Assembly (NCBI GenBank): GCA_934045905.1
Contig: OW203768.1
Coordinates: 36,051,060-36,115,059 of the forward strand
Direction: 5' to 3'
DNA from: Leuctra nigra
Lineage: Eukaryota; Arthropoda; Insecta; Plecoptera; Leuctridae
DNA: 64,000 nucleotides
Shown here: positions 45,780-56,297 of the stretch, in pieces
Layout: each line of letters opens with the position of its first letter
How positions within the stretch are numbered: position 1 is the stretch's first letter
Position numbers and translations under genes: made by a program
Notes under the pieces: generated by a model
Databases searched by the model: none
Told to the model about the DNA's origin: nothing
Seen by the model: the letters and a program-made list of their open reading frames with translations, nothing else

Positions 45780-46711
45780 ATGTAATTTGCATTCAAAAAA
45801 TATGTGGTCTAAAGTTTCATTTTCTTCATTGCAAATTCACATTCCTTTTCATTTAATATGCCGATTCTATTAAGATGTACTTTTGTTGAGCAGTGACCTG
45901 TTTTCATTCTGATTATGCTAGAAATTGTGAATCTACTTAATTTATTATTTTTAAACCATTCCTTAATCTTTATTGAGTTTGTTAACATTGTGTATTGTGA
46001 TACATGATTTGTCTTGTATATTATCCATCTTTCTGTTCTGATTTTATGTATTTCATTTTTAACTTCATTTATGAAATCAACTGATGGGATTTTTTGTTTG
46101 ACCATGTTTTCATTATTTGTTGGAATTGTTTTTGCTATTTTATCTGCTTTTTCATTTCCTTCTATTCCTATGTGTGCTGGAGTCCACATGAACTGTATTA
46201 CAACATTACTTTCTTTTAATTTATTAGTGATATTTTTTATTTCTAAAATAATTTCTGATGATTTTGAACTTATTGTATTTTCTGATAGGTTGGCCAGTAC
46301 GCTCATAGAGTCGGTTATAATTAAAAAGTTTTTCCTGGTATTTTCTCTTTGAATATATTTTAGTGCTTCTCTAATAGCTATAGCTTCTGCAGTGAAAATA
46401 TTAGCTTGAAATGGTAAAATAAATTGTTGGTTTATTTGAGGTTCTCTTACATGGAATGCTGCTGCCGTGAATTCTTTGAAGTCTTGTTTTGACCCATCTG
46501 TATATATTTGCGTATATTAAGGCCATGCATTTTCTATATATTTCTGGAATTTTGAATTTATCTCATCCTGTGGGATAGATTCTAATTTTTTAAGATCATG
46601 ATCAATTGAGACATTAATTTTTGACATTTGTATATGGTAATCATATTCAAAACATGGAAGATAATTATAAGTTATGATTTCTTTTTTATGATCTTTATAT
46701 TTATGGTACAT
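45780..46711 (-). pseudogene. LINE connector, RNase H domain and CCHC tail
   Basis: 46711-46517 is the RT-RNase H linker ending AWP then TAA (46519-46517). In the same frame follow YTDGSK, an AEAIAIREAL helix (Glu), LIITDSMSVLANL (Asp) and WTPAHIGIEGNEKADKIAK (His, Asp): the four catalytic acids of RNase H. After TGHCSTKVHL the CEFC...HIFFEC knuckle needs a 1-bp shift near 45830. Two lesions, one nonsense and one frameshift. Confidence 0.78.
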
Positions 46712-46716
46712 TTGAG

Positions 46717-48348
46717 CAGTGTTGGGACGTATCTAGATACATGTATCTAGATACAGTATCTAGATACGTTTTGTGTATCTATATCTTTATCTAGATACAA
46801 TTATTTTCATGTATCTGTATCTAGATACAAATATGACTGTATCTTTGTATCTAGATGCGTAGATGCATTTCTTTCAAAAATTCTTAAAATTTCTCATTTG
46901 CTTTTAAGTTCAGTGCAGAAGAATTTACAAAACTAATTATCAGTGTCATACTTTCGTTCGGTTGATAATTATTATCAGTACCCATTTGCTGTTCACTTCA
47001 GAAGAATTTACAAACATAATTAGGTAAACATAATCAATATCGTAAGCTGTTCATCAGTGCTTAATTTGGGCCCGGGTAAGCCCGGCTTACCCACCTTTTT
47101 ATATAAATATTCTCTTTATTATTAATAACACTGTTAAATACAGCACATTTGGTCGCCCTCTACAAACTTTTTTTCGTGGAGATAAAAATTGGTAAAATAT
47201 TTTACAAAAAGCGCAGAAACGCACCAAATTCATTACAGAAATTCAAAATTTTTCCGGGGCTGCGCGCCCCGGACCCGCGTTCTTCTGGGGGGCCCTCCCC
47301 CCAGACCCACCATTGATTCCGTACAGTGATGCGTTTCCCATGACAATTGTGGGGTGGGCTTACCCCAAGATGGGTAGAATATATGGGTAACTCTAGAGAT
47401 CTTGGGCTGACCCACCTTTTCTAATACAAATTAACCACTGCTGTTCATTTAGTAAATGATCAATTGTAGGTAGGTACTCATTTGATGCTCAGTTCAGAAG
47501 ACATTACAAAATAATGGATACTATTTGCTGTTGTTCATAAGGTGGCTGGAGCGATCGAGTCATAGTCTCAGATCTTCATAATTTTTTGTGTGCTTATTGA
47601 TAATCATGCCATACACAATCCCTGAAAAAATTATACACTACTCGTGTCTAGTTTCTGAGATAATTTGAGTTTTCTCCCCCATGTTATCTTATGGCAGCCA
47701 AGTAAAATCGAGACATTTTTAAGCTTATGACTATGAGGTTTTAATTTTTTGTACCGATAGATTTGATCAAAAAACTTTTTTCATGTAGATATACGGACGT
47801 ACTATGAGGAAAAAATTTAAAACAATTCCAACGTGTGCTATTTTAAAAGTTAGAAAATAAATTCAAAATGATATCATTTTGATATATCAATCATTTTGAT
47901 ATATCAAAATGATATCATTTTGAATTGTTAAAGCTTGCTCATTCTCTAATAACATAAAATTAAAACCTCAATTTTGGACTGGAGTTGCAAACTAAAAGAC
48001 AATTAAATAATCTTTTATGCTTAAATAGGTAAAGTTGAAATATTGGAAAACGTTTTTTGAAAAAAATTATGAATTCAATTGTTTTTAGTTCGGCGAAATA
48101 AATCTAGTATCATCATTCATCAATATCTATTACCTATATTGAAAATATAAAATTTTATTGTCCTAACACTGCCTTGAAAATGTATCTATGTATCTACAGT
48201 TGTATCTAGATACATATTTTTGTATCTTGTATCTGTATCTAGATACGAGTTATAATTTGTATCTATAATTATCTGTATCTAGATACAAATATCCACCTGC
48301 ATCTGTATCTGTATCTATACAAAATAAATCGTATCTGACCCAACACTG
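46717..48348. mobile_element. Non-autonomous hAT element, 1632 bp, TSD CATTTGAG
   Basis: Ends CAGTGTTGGG(A/T)C inverted, with CATTTGAG at 46709-46716 and 48349-48356. Subterminal arrays of GTATCTAGATAC-type repeats at both ends. Contains another hAT MITE (47055-47440) and AT-rich filler with a TTTTGATATATCAAAATGAT palindrome near 47880-47930. No transposase. Confidence 0.88.
47055..47440. mobile_element. hAT MITE, 386 bp, TSD CTGTTCAT, nested in an hAT
   Basis: CAGTGCTTAATTTG and CAAATTAACCACTG ends, with CTGTTCAT at 47047-47054 and 47441-47448. Carries the GC hairpin module CCGGGGC...GCCCCGGACCCGCG at 47243-47285. Same family as 37348-37652. Confidence 0.87.
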
Positions 48349-48356
48349 CATTTGAG

Positions 48357-49323
48357 CAATCAATGAGTATTGTTTGTTTTTATTTGTATATTGCTTTTTT
48401 TTTATTTTTTCTGTAAGTAATTGTAATTTGGGTAAAATGGGATTTCTATTGACTGGAAGAATTTTATGAATATATTTCCCTGCTAGCCATTCTCTTCTTA
48501 GATCTAGGGGGTGGATGTTTGCTTCAATTTGTAATGCTTCAATTGGTGTTGATTTCATACATCCAAGAGCAACTCTTATCCCTTGATTTTGAATTTTATC
48601 TAATTTTATTAAGTGTGTTTTTGCAGCCTGTGAGTATAGAAAACAACCATAATCGAACTGGGATCTTATTAGTGCTTTATATACTAATATTAATATTTCA
48701 GGATCTGCTCCCCACCATACTCCTGTTAGACTACGTAAAATATTCATTCTTTTCTTACTTTTTTCTAATAGATAATTTATATGAGGGCCCCATGTTAGTT
48801 TATTGTCAAATATTATGCCAAGGAATTTAAATTCTTTTACTGTTGTTATAATGTTTTCCCCTATTCGAATCTCGTCTTGTGGAGTTGTTCTTTTATTATT
48901 GAAATATAATGTTTTACATTTACTTATTGACAAGGAAAGTCCTAATTGATGTAGATTATTATTTAAATTATGAAGAGATTTATTCATACATCTAGCAGCT
49001 ATTTTATTATTTGGAGCTAAGAGTATTTTACTATGTCGTCTGCGAATTGTAATGTTCTTGTATATGGGTCTAAAATTGTCTATGTTACTCGTATATAGGG
49101 AGTATAAAATGGGGCTCATCACTGAACCTTGAGGCAAACCTATACTTGTGATTCTAGGTCCTAAGATTTGACCATCGTATTTTACCCAAATTTCTCTTTC
49201 AGATAGACCGTTTATTAACCATTTAACTAATCTTAAAGGTATGCCTAATTTAATCAATTTATGTAGTAAAATATTAATTTGTACATTATCATATGCCCCT
49301 GTAATATCTAAAAAAAGTTGCAA
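48357..49323 (-). pseudogene. LINE RT fragment, catalytic box out of frame
   Basis: Opens at LFLDITGAYDNVQINILLHKL, then GLPQGSVMSPILYSLYTSNI, later LSISKCKTLYFN, FKFLGIIFDNKLTW, FDYGCFLYSQAA. Between 49060 and 49020 the FADD box can be read only in the +1 frame (LQFADDIV), while the open frame reads ITIRRRHS, so two compensating indels hide a dead active site. It lacks an ATG. Confidence 0.75.
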
Positions 49324-49349
49324 TTATAGAGTAGTTGTTAATTTTAGCT

Positions 49350-49727
49350 AAGTTAATATCAGTGTGTAATATATATTGGTGGAGTCACTAATGTTGACGT
49401 TGCGTCTGAATTTCTGGATGTACTGCACGAGTTCAACCTACATCAACAAGTTCGGTTTCCTACGAGGCCGAACAATTTTCTTGATTTGGTGTTCACTAAC
49501 TGTGTTGATTTCCCAGTTGTTGTGGTTCCGGCGGAACCAGCTGTTTCCTCTGATCACACTGCACTCTGTTGCGAGGTCACGCTTGCGAAAGTACGTGGTC
49601 TAAATTACAACACAAATCTGAACCCAAATTCTAACAGTGTTCGGTATAATTGGAAGAAGACAGATAAGCCACTACTGAGGGACAGGCTGGCAAATAGTGA
49701 TTGGACATCTATGGACAGTGCGTGTAA
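49350..49727 (+). pseudogene. LINE endonuclease C-terminal fragment
   Basis: Reads FNLHQQVRFPTRPNNFLDLVFTNCVDF and SSDHTALCCEV, the last APE motifs of a Jockey/R1-group LINE, then a linker ending WTSMDSACN, where a minus-strand LINE is inserted. The frame resumes after 50850. Confidence 0.75.
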
Positions 49728-50850
49728 TGTTTCAGTTTCAGTTTAGTTTATTATCCATTTTTACAGAGTGGTTACAGTATGTAGATCACAAAGTATTGAC
49801 CCAGAAGCCGTTACGCTTTATTAGGGCATGTGGAATATCTAATGATAAGAAATAATAATACTATTAAGAACAATTATAATAATTATAGTAGAAGAAGACA
49901 ATGTTTAAAATAATAACTAGGTTGTTGGTTACAGTATGATAATTGTATACCATTATAATTAAAGATTATTAATACCTACTATGTTATCAGTAACACATGA
50001 CATCAAAATGACACAAGGATTATGCACAACTTAGTTCCACTGTCTTCCGAAATAACACAGGATAAGGCAAAACTTATTTTTTACTTTCTTCTAAATACTC
50101 GTCTATGGAATAGTATGCTTTATTTATAAGGTACTGCTTGAGTTGATGTTTGAAACTACCATATTCATCAATTCCCTTGAGCTTGTTAGGTAGTGCGTTG
50201 TACAGTATTGTGTTGCTGTATTGCGAGTTCTTCTGAGTGCATTTGGTTCTGAATTGTTCTACATGTATGTTTTGTGTGTCTTGTGTTATGTGATGTGTAC
50301 ATCCGTGTTTTGCGTAACATCTTTTCTTAGTTTAGTCGCTAGGAGAGATTCTAATATGTATAGGCTGGGGAAAGTTAGAATTTTGTATTTTATAAAGTGT
50401 TTTTTACAATCTGGTTTTTTGAACGAGTTTGTGTTTTTATACTTCAATCCAAACAACGCTCGTATTGCCTTCCTCTGCACTGTAAAGATTTTATTAGCAT
50501 TTGTTGAGTTACCCCAAAATCTTATTCCATATCTGACGTGGGACTCGAAATTTGCATGGTAGACAAGCTTCGCTGTTTTCATATTTGTTATCGAGATGAT
50601 TGTTTTGAGGGAAAAATATGCAGAATTTAATTTATTTAATAGTTTTTGACAGTGACTCTTCCAGTTAAGGTCTCATCAATAGTTATTCCTAGGAATTTAG
50701 TCTCCTGTACCTCTTTTAATTCAGTATTATCGAATCTATTTGTGATTTTCATTTTTGTTGGTGTGTTACTTGTTTCGTTTTTTATTTTAAAGTTAATATA
50801 GTTAGTTTTCTGTGAGTTTAGAATGAGGTAATTGTCGTTAAACCTGTCAA
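49728..50850 (-). mobile_element. 5'-truncated LINE with (CTGAAA)n tail, nested in the plus-strand LINE
   Basis: Begins at the plus strand with GTTTCAGTTTCAGTTTAGTTTA (the tail). Encodes RT C-terminus AKLVYHANFESHVRYGIRFWGNS and RKAIRALFGLKYKN, closely related to the LINE at 52255-55960. Damaged by stops. Confidence 0.78.
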
Positions 50851-51215
50851 TGCTATGTGTGATAGTTTCTATAATGTTCTTGATAAGGTTATTTCAGACA
50901 CTGTCCCCATTGTTAGGGTGAACAGGGCAAAGTATCCAGTCTGGTATGATAGTAAACTCATTCATGCCCTCCAAAGCAAGAATCGTGCATTCAAAAGGTG
51001 GAAGTGCACACGAAGTGTGGAAAGTACAGTCGAATTTCAGGTTCAGAGGACCAATTTTAAAATTTTAAAATGGCAGCAGTACGATAATTATCTTAAAAAA
51101 GTGGGCTCTGAGGTCAGTGTGAATCCCAATCGCCTTTGGGGCTTCATAAGGCAAAAAACGAGGTCTCGCAGAATCCCCATTGAAGTCGAATTTAATAGCG
51201 TCAAAGCATCCCCAA
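50851..51215 (+). pseudogene. Continuation of the plus-strand LINE (endonuclease-RT linker)
   Basis: MCDSFYNVLDKVISDTVPIV, RAKYPVWYDSKLIHALQSKNRA, RLWGFIRQKTRSRRIP: the region between endonuclease and RT in Jockey-group LINEs. It ends at the GC-rich tandem array; the RT itself is missing. Confidence 0.7.
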
Positions 51216-51235
51216 GTAGCACAAAATGCGAATAC

Positions 51236-51605
51236 AACGTCGGCCCGCCGACGGCTGGCTGCCATCGGTCCGAGGTTGAAATGTTAACGGTAACGCCGGG
51301 ATCGGGCCGCCCTTAAAAACAAGACGTCGGCCCGCCGACGGCTGGCTGCCATCGGGCCGAGGTTGAAATGTTAACGGTAACGCCGGGGTCGGGCCGCCCT
51401 TAAAAACAAGAAGTAGGCCCGCCGACGGCTGGCTGCCATCGGACCGAGGTTGAAATGTTAACGGTAACGCCGGGGTCGGGCCGCCCTTAAATACAAGACA
51501 TCGGCCCGTCGGCGGCTGACTGCCATCGGGCCGAGGTTGAAATGTTTACGGCAAGGCCGGGGTCGAGCTGCCCTTAAAAAAACGAGGTCGGGACGACGTC
51601 GGCTC
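51236..51605. repeat. 87-bp GC-rich tandem repeat, about 4.2 units
   Basis: Units start at 51241, 51328, 51415, 51502 and 51589 with an exact 87-bp period. Each begins with the palindrome CGTCGGCCCGCCGACG and contains GAGGTTGAAATGTTAACGGT and GCCGCCCTTAAAAACAAG. Strongly GC-rich against an AT-rich background. Although the period is divisible by three, each unit contains a stop in the LINE frame. Confidence 0.88.
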
Positions 51606-51619
51606 GCCGACGAAAACGC

Positions 51620-51870
51620 AAAATAGAATAATGAAAAAAAAAATATTATCGTGATTATTAGTTACATGTTAATTATTTATCAAGTTTTGATGTTGTAATG
51701 TATATCTGGAAGTAATGGAGAAACACATGTTATATAAATTGGTATTAGTACACGTACACACATGATGGATATGCCGGTGATCGAACCTGGGACCTCCGCT
51801 CCGTAGTCAGTCGCGTTTAACGGCGAAGTGGGTGGCACCTGGCGGTAGACGACTGAACTAGGCAAAACCG
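51620..51870 (-). mobile_element. tRNA-derived SINE
   Basis: Minus strand: TTGCCTAGTTCAGTCGTCTACCGC (A box, 51860-51850), a degenerate arm, CGACTGACTACGGAGCGGAG, and GGTTCGATCACC (B box, 51787-51776). It is followed by a non-tRNA body to about 51620, where an A-rich stretch lies. The cloverleaf is disrupted, so it is not a tRNA gene. Confidence 0.7.
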
Positions 51871-52091
51871 TATTGGCACAGCAAGGATGGCAGCTTAGCA
51901 TGCGTTTTCGTATAATTTCTACCAGTATTTACTCTACAATAGTTTGTAAAGGAGCATTCCGATTGAACCCATTCTTCATGTGTGATTGATAACAGATATT
52001 CCCTTGTTCCGCAATGCCAAAATAAAGCTCGGTATAATTTGTTTATGCATTTGTTTCGAAGAATGCCGTTATGCTGTCCAAATGGGCACAT
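51858..52091 (-). other. Unassigned open frame with a splice-acceptor-like start
   Basis: A 70-odd residue frame (CPFGQHNGILRNKCINKLYR, ALFWHCGTREYLLSITHEEW, VNTGRNYTKTHAK) preceded by TTTCTTTCCAATATTGCAG. It has Cys/Trp-rich protein-like composition, but I do not recognise it and see no partner exon. The 3' end overlaps the SINE. Confidence 0.25.
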
Positions 52092-52503
52092 GCCTGCAAT
52101 ATTGGAAAGAAACCATCAAAGTAAAATGTTCGTGTGCACTTCCTATTAATGTTACAAGTAAATTAATGAATCATGGCAAATAAGGTTTCATAGGTTACAT
52201 AATTCTGGATAAATTTTAAGTTCTCAATTCGAATGTTCAGTCCTGTTATTCTTCAATAGTTTCAGTTTCAGTTTCAGTTTCAGTTTATTTCCAATTTGTT
52301 TTTACAATACAATATGTAGGTAGATACATTTGTCTGTTTAAAACATGACCCTTGAGAGTTAATTCTCTCTTTATAAGGGTATTAAGGAAAGTCTATTTCT
52401 AAGTACATTTTTTTATTATACATGTACTTAGATTCTAATATTGGGAATTTAAAACATTCTTAAAATAAAAAATAAAAATATCGATTTCCTAGTTTACTAT
52501 ACA

Positions 52504-52908
52504 TTAATCATTCAAGAATTCGTCTATTGAGTAATATGCTTTTTCTATTAATAATTGTCTTAGTTTATTCTTAAATAGTTCGTATTTACTAATTTCTCTT
52601 ATTTCCTTGGGCAAGGCATTAAATAATTTAGTTTTTATGTACATGGAATTGTTTTGAGTACAATTTGTTCTGAGTGACTCTACGTGTATGTTGTTGCATT
52701 GTCTAGTGTTGTGGTTGTGTAAGTCTCTGTTTTGTACTAGTTCATCTTTATTTTTTATAAACATTATTGATTTTATTGATTCCCAAATAAACAAGCAAGG
52801 CAAGGTTAATATTTGATGTTTGATGAAATGTTTTTTACAATCTGGTTTGATAAAAGAATTATTTTTGTATTTTAAACCAAAAAGAACTCGAATAGCTTTT
52901 CTCTGCAA
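52504..52908 (-). pseudogene. LINE RT C-terminal part, after frameshift
   Basis: RKAIRVLFGLKYKNNSFIKP, DLHNHNTRQCNN, IKTKLFNALPKEIREIS and FKNKLRQLLIEKAYYSIDEF: the carboxyl end of Jockey/CR1-group RTs. The same strand upstream to 53150 encodes NLNWKSHCKQLQKKL and AKLVYYANIESHLRYG in shifted frames. Confidence 0.75.
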
Positions 52909-53153
52909 CGTAAATATTTTGTGCGCCTCAGTGGAGTTCCCCCAAAACTGTATGCCGTATCTTAGATGGGATTCTATATTTGCATAATATACTAATTTGG
53001 CTACGTTGGTGTTAGTCAGATCGATTATAGTTTTTAAGGAGAAGTAAGACGAGTGGAGTTTCTTTTGAAGTTGTTTACAATGACTCTTCCAGTTAAGATT
53101 TTTATCAATGATTATCCCCAGGAATTTTGTTTTTTCTACTTCTTTTAATTCGC

Positions 53154-54671
53154 TTACATGGTTATTTTTGGCATATTTATTTTTAGTGGGCTGGAGTTAA
53201 TATTATTTTTTAGTTTGAAATGAATGAAATTTGTTTTTTCCTTTTGAATTTGCAAGTAATTGTCTCCAAACCTTGTTGTTGCCTTTGCTAGTGTATTTTG
53301 TGCATTTTGTTTAAGGGTTTGTTTTGTTTTTCCCGTTATTGTGATATTTGTGTCATCAGCATATATTTCAGAAGGGCTCACTGTTTGTGGAAAGTCGTTT
53401 ATATATATGATAAATAGTAGTGGTCCAAGTATGGATCCCTGTGGAACTCCACTAGTTATAGATTGTGCATTTGACAGAAGTTTTAATTCAATATTATTTT
53501 CATTTATATATGTTAATTCGACTTTTTGTACTCTATTTTCAGTGTATGATTTTAGTAGCTGTAATGCAGATCCTCTAATTCCATAGTACTCTAGTTTGGC
53601 TAACATTATTGAATGATTGACACTATCGAAAGCCTTCGATAGATCACAAAAGACTCCAAGTGTTTGGTCCTTTCGCTCTAGTCCCTGTACAGTGTTTTGA
53701 ATGAATTGGTCGATTGTAGTGTTTGTTGACCGGTTTTTTCTGAATCCATTTTGGCTGTCCGAAAGAAGCTGTTCTCTTTCAAAGTATGATGTCATTCTTA
53801 TGTGAATAATTTTTTCAAATATTTTTGACACTGAAGGTAGGAGTGATATGGGTCTATAGTTTTCTGTAAGCTTCTTGTCTCCCTTTTTAAATATTGGTAT
53901 AATTTTGGCAATTTTTAATCGCTCTGGGAAAGTTCCTTGATTGATGCATTCGTTGAAAATATGTGCTAATGTTTTGGCCAGCTTTATGATAACTTTTTTA
54001 AGGATGCAAGTGGGTATATTGTCTATTCCAGCCGATTTTTTGTTTTTAAGCTTTCCAGCAATATATATTATCTCTGTTTCTGACGTGCTGTCCATAAAAA
54101 AGGAGTTAATTGGTTTCTTTGCTTTTACTAAGTGAGTATAGAATTCATTTGACCTCGGGGTCATTGACGAGGCAATTTTTTGGCCAATGGTTGCAAAATC
54201 TTCATTTATAATATTAGCTACTTTCTCTGGATCCGTTACAGTCAGGTTGTCTTTTTTCAGAATCAAGTTTTTTGTTCCTTTAATTTTTGTATTATTTGTA
54301 TGTTTTTTAACTATTTCCCATATCACCTTCGTTCTGTCACTTCCTGTTCTCTCAGTAATCTTTTTATTTATTGTTTTCCTTTTTGCAGCCCTAACTGTTT
54401 TTTTGTATATTTTTTTGTAAGATTTGTATTGTTTTTTTATCGTTTCCGATTTGTAGTGAATGATTAAGTCATATAAGCATTTTAAATTTTTTGCTGATGT
54501 TCTGATTCCCGATGTTATCCATTCTTGTTTTATAAATTTATGATTTATTTTTACATCTTTTATTGGAAAACATTGGTCAAAAGTACTTGTTAACATTGCT
54601 TCGAACTTATTATATTTTTCATTTGGATCAACCGTACTATAAATTTCGTTCCAGGATATTTTGTCTAGCAT
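53154..54671 (-). CDS. LINE reverse transcriptase, 505 aa
   Basis: NYRPISLLPSVSKIFEKIIH, DSQNGFRKNRSTNTTI, GVFCDLSKAFDSVNH (catalytic Asp), TSGVPQGSILGPLLFIIYIND, EIYADDTNITIT (Asp 439/440), LQIQKEKTNFIHF. Ends prematurely near KINMPKI where a frameshift occurs; the C-terminus continues at 52908. In-frame with the endonuclease ORF. Confidence 0.86.
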   Translation of the reverse strand: MLDKISWNEIYSTVDPNEKYNKFEAMLTSTFDQCFPIKDVKINHKFIKQEWITSGIRTSAKNLKCLYDLIIHYKSETIKKQYKSYKKIYKKTVRAAKRKTINKKITERTGSDRTKVIWEIVKKHTNNTKIKGTKNLILKKDNLTVTDPEKVANIINEDFATIGQKIASSMTPRSNEFYTHLVKAKKPINSFFMDSTSETEIIYIAGKLKNKKSAGIDNIPTCILKKVIIKLAKTLAHIFNECINQGTFPERLKIAKIIPIFKKGDKKLTENYRPISLLPSVSKIFEKIIHIRMTSYFEREQLLSDSQNGFRKNRSTNTTIDQFIQNTVQGLERKDQTLGVFCDLSKAFDSVNHSIMLAKLEYYGIRGSALQLLKSYTENRVQKVELTYINENNIELKLLSNAQSITSGVPQGSILGPLLFIIYINDFPQTVSPSEIYADDTNITITGKTKQTLKQNAQNTLAKATTRFGDNYLQIQKEKTNFIHFKLKNNINSSPLKINMPKITM

Positions 54672-54713
54672 GTCGATAAAAATTGTTGTGTTTTCTTCAT
54701 TTAATTTTCTGGT

Positions 54714-55598
54714 TTAAATTCTTTTGTTTGGGGGATAGATTTTTGTATTTACTTTTATTGAAATGAATTGCGCTTTGTGATCAGATAGATTGTTTTCTGT
54801 CACTTCCGTGCTGTAAAGGTTTTTAGGGAGATTTGTCGCAATGTTATCGATGGTTTTTTCTGTATGGAATCTTAAATCAATTCTGGTTGATTCTCTAATT
54901 GTTAATTTCATTCCGTATGCCGTTATTAAATTCTTTAGGTTGTCGCAATCGATTGATTTGTGGGCTGTATCTATATTTAGGTCTCCCGTTAATATTACAC
55001 TTTTCTTTTCAGAGGTGACTTTTTGTAGGAGTTGTTCAAGTATGCCCATAAAATTATTTATGTTTCCCAGGGGGGATCTATAAACAGATATAATTATTAA
55101 GTGTCTATTGTTCACTTCGCAGTTTATTTCTATTGCAGCTAATTTAATGTCTTGTTCTTTGCTTAGTTTGGTTATGTCATTTCTTGCCTTCGCATATTTA
55201 ATTAATTTTGTGTTTAAAAATATAGCTGTCCCTCCATGTTTAAGAATTGATCTACTGAAATCATTTATAAGTTTATAGTTGCATATTTCAGTCGCTTTTA
55301 AGTTTTCGCTGTTTAACCAATGCTCTGTGAGGCAGATAACATCTACTTGTTTCCCCTGGTCATCCCTGTCATCTAAAAAAGTTTCTAGTCCCGTTTTTGA
55401 GGTTTTTAAGGCTTGAATGTTTTGATGCATTATGTTAATTGTTTTCAAATTTGTTTCATTTTTCTTAATTTTATTTTGCTTTGAAATTAATTCTGTGTTT
55501 ATGGACTGTGTATTTTGTTTGTGTTGTGTTTTATGTTGTGATCGTGCGTTTTGTGTGTTGTTTTTTCTGTTGTTTTCTGTATGTATTTTGGGTTTCAA
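54714..55598 (-). CDS. LINE endonuclease domain, 294 aa
   Basis: After a basic Asn/Lys/Gln-rich leader: TINIMHQNIQAL, VICLTEHWLNSENL (catalytic Glu), IISVYRSPLGN, VILTGDLNIDTAHKS, TIDNIATNLP and NLSDHKAQFISI (catalytic Asp-His). Ends at TAA 54716-54714; the RT continues in the same frame two codons later (TRKLNEENT), so the stop is a single point lesion. Confidence 0.83.
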   Translation of the reverse strand: MKPKIHTENNRKNNTQNARSQHKTQHKQNTQSINTELISKQNKIKKNETNLKTINIMHQNIQALKTSKTGLETFLDDRDDQGKQVDVICLTEHWLNSENLKATEICNYKLINDFSRSILKHGGTAIFLNTKLIKYAKARNDITKLSKEQDIKLAAIEINCEVNNRHLIIISVYRSPLGNINNFMGILEQLLQKVTSEKKSVILTGDLNIDTAHKSIDCDNLKNLITAYGMKLTIRESTRIDLRFHTEKTIDNIATNLPKNLYSTEVTENNLSDHKAQFISIKVNTKIYPPNKRI

Positions 55599-55631
55599 TG
55601 TATTGTGATTGATTATGACAGGGTATTTGGG

Positions 55632-55901
55632 TCAGTACGAAGTTAATGTTTTTGGTTTTGACGGACGCTGACTCATTCGTATAATTGGGGATACAGTTGC
55701 CTTTTTTATTGCCCCTTGCCCTTGGGCTGTTTGTTTGATTTTGGCAATCTTGGCTTTTTCACTAGCTTGGTTCACTGCTGGGGCTTGAAGTGTCTTTCCC
55801 GCGGAGACTCGTATTGCAGAGGTTGTGGTAGATGCAGCTGAAGTTTTCCTCGCCTCAGGCTTCTCTGCTCGCGGTGTTGTCTGCTTCTCGCTTTGGCTCA
55901 C
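55632..55901 (-). CDS. Ala/Lys/Ser-rich leader of the LINE (possible ORF1)
   Basis: MSQSEKQTTPRAEKPEARK onwards, 89 residues, low complexity and basic, ending at a stop just before the endonuclease frame. Position suits a short ORF1 or the N-terminus of ORF2; no zinc knuckle. Confidence 0.4.
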   Translation of the reverse strand: MSQSEKQTTPRAEKPEARKTSAASTTTSAIRVSAGKTLQAPAVNQASEKAKIAKIKQTAQGQGAIKKATVSPIIRMSQRPSKPKTLTSY

Positions 55902-56297
55902 TGGCTCTCTGGTGCGGCGCCTGGTGGTTTGAGTGGCGGGCTGACTGGTGGTATGTTGTTTCTTAGATAGGTACCTACCTATAGTTTGTTATTTAAATTC
56001 TGAATTTTACTTTCGAAATTTAAATAATTTTTGATTGATCTGAGGGATGGTAATACTTTTATAATGAATGACAAATAATAATTGGTGACTCCCTGTAAAT
56101 AGTTAATCGTGAGTTCCAGCAAAAAATGATTAAAAGACATTGAAAAGGAAGGTTTCATAAGGTCACATAGAAAGCAGTTGTGTTGCATATATGATTTTAC
56201 ACAAATTTTGTAGCATGTGATGTGATATTGTCTACATGGATATAAGACAATTAAAACGCCATCGATCCTTGCCGTCGATCACATCTGTACTACCTCT

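Larger units (their letters stand above)
45500..49345 (-). mobile_element. RNase H-bearing LINE (I/Jockey-like), 5'-truncated and split by an hAT
   Basis: RT (49323-48357) and RNase H/CCHC (46711-45780) parts are separated by the hAT at 46717-48348; the 8-bp duplication CATTTGAG (CTCAAATG on this strand) joins them in frame as IAQM-YHKY. The 3' UTR runs to about 45500. I-clade is inferred from the presence of RNase H downstream of RT. Confidence 0.78.
52255..55960 (-). mobile_element. Nearly full-length Jockey/CR1-group LINE with (CTGAAA)n tail
   Basis: Order on the minus strand: Ala/Lys-rich ORF1 or leader (55901-55632), endonuclease (55598-54714), RT (54671-53154), RT C-terminus (52908-52504), 3' UTR, and tail (AAACTG)n at 52285-52258. 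Only one nonsense and one to two frameshifts separate the parts. Confidence 0.8.

Noticed and set aside
51776..51866. tRNA gene
   Set aside because: A and B boxes are present but acceptor stem and spacing are wrong and a SINE body follows; called as a SINE.
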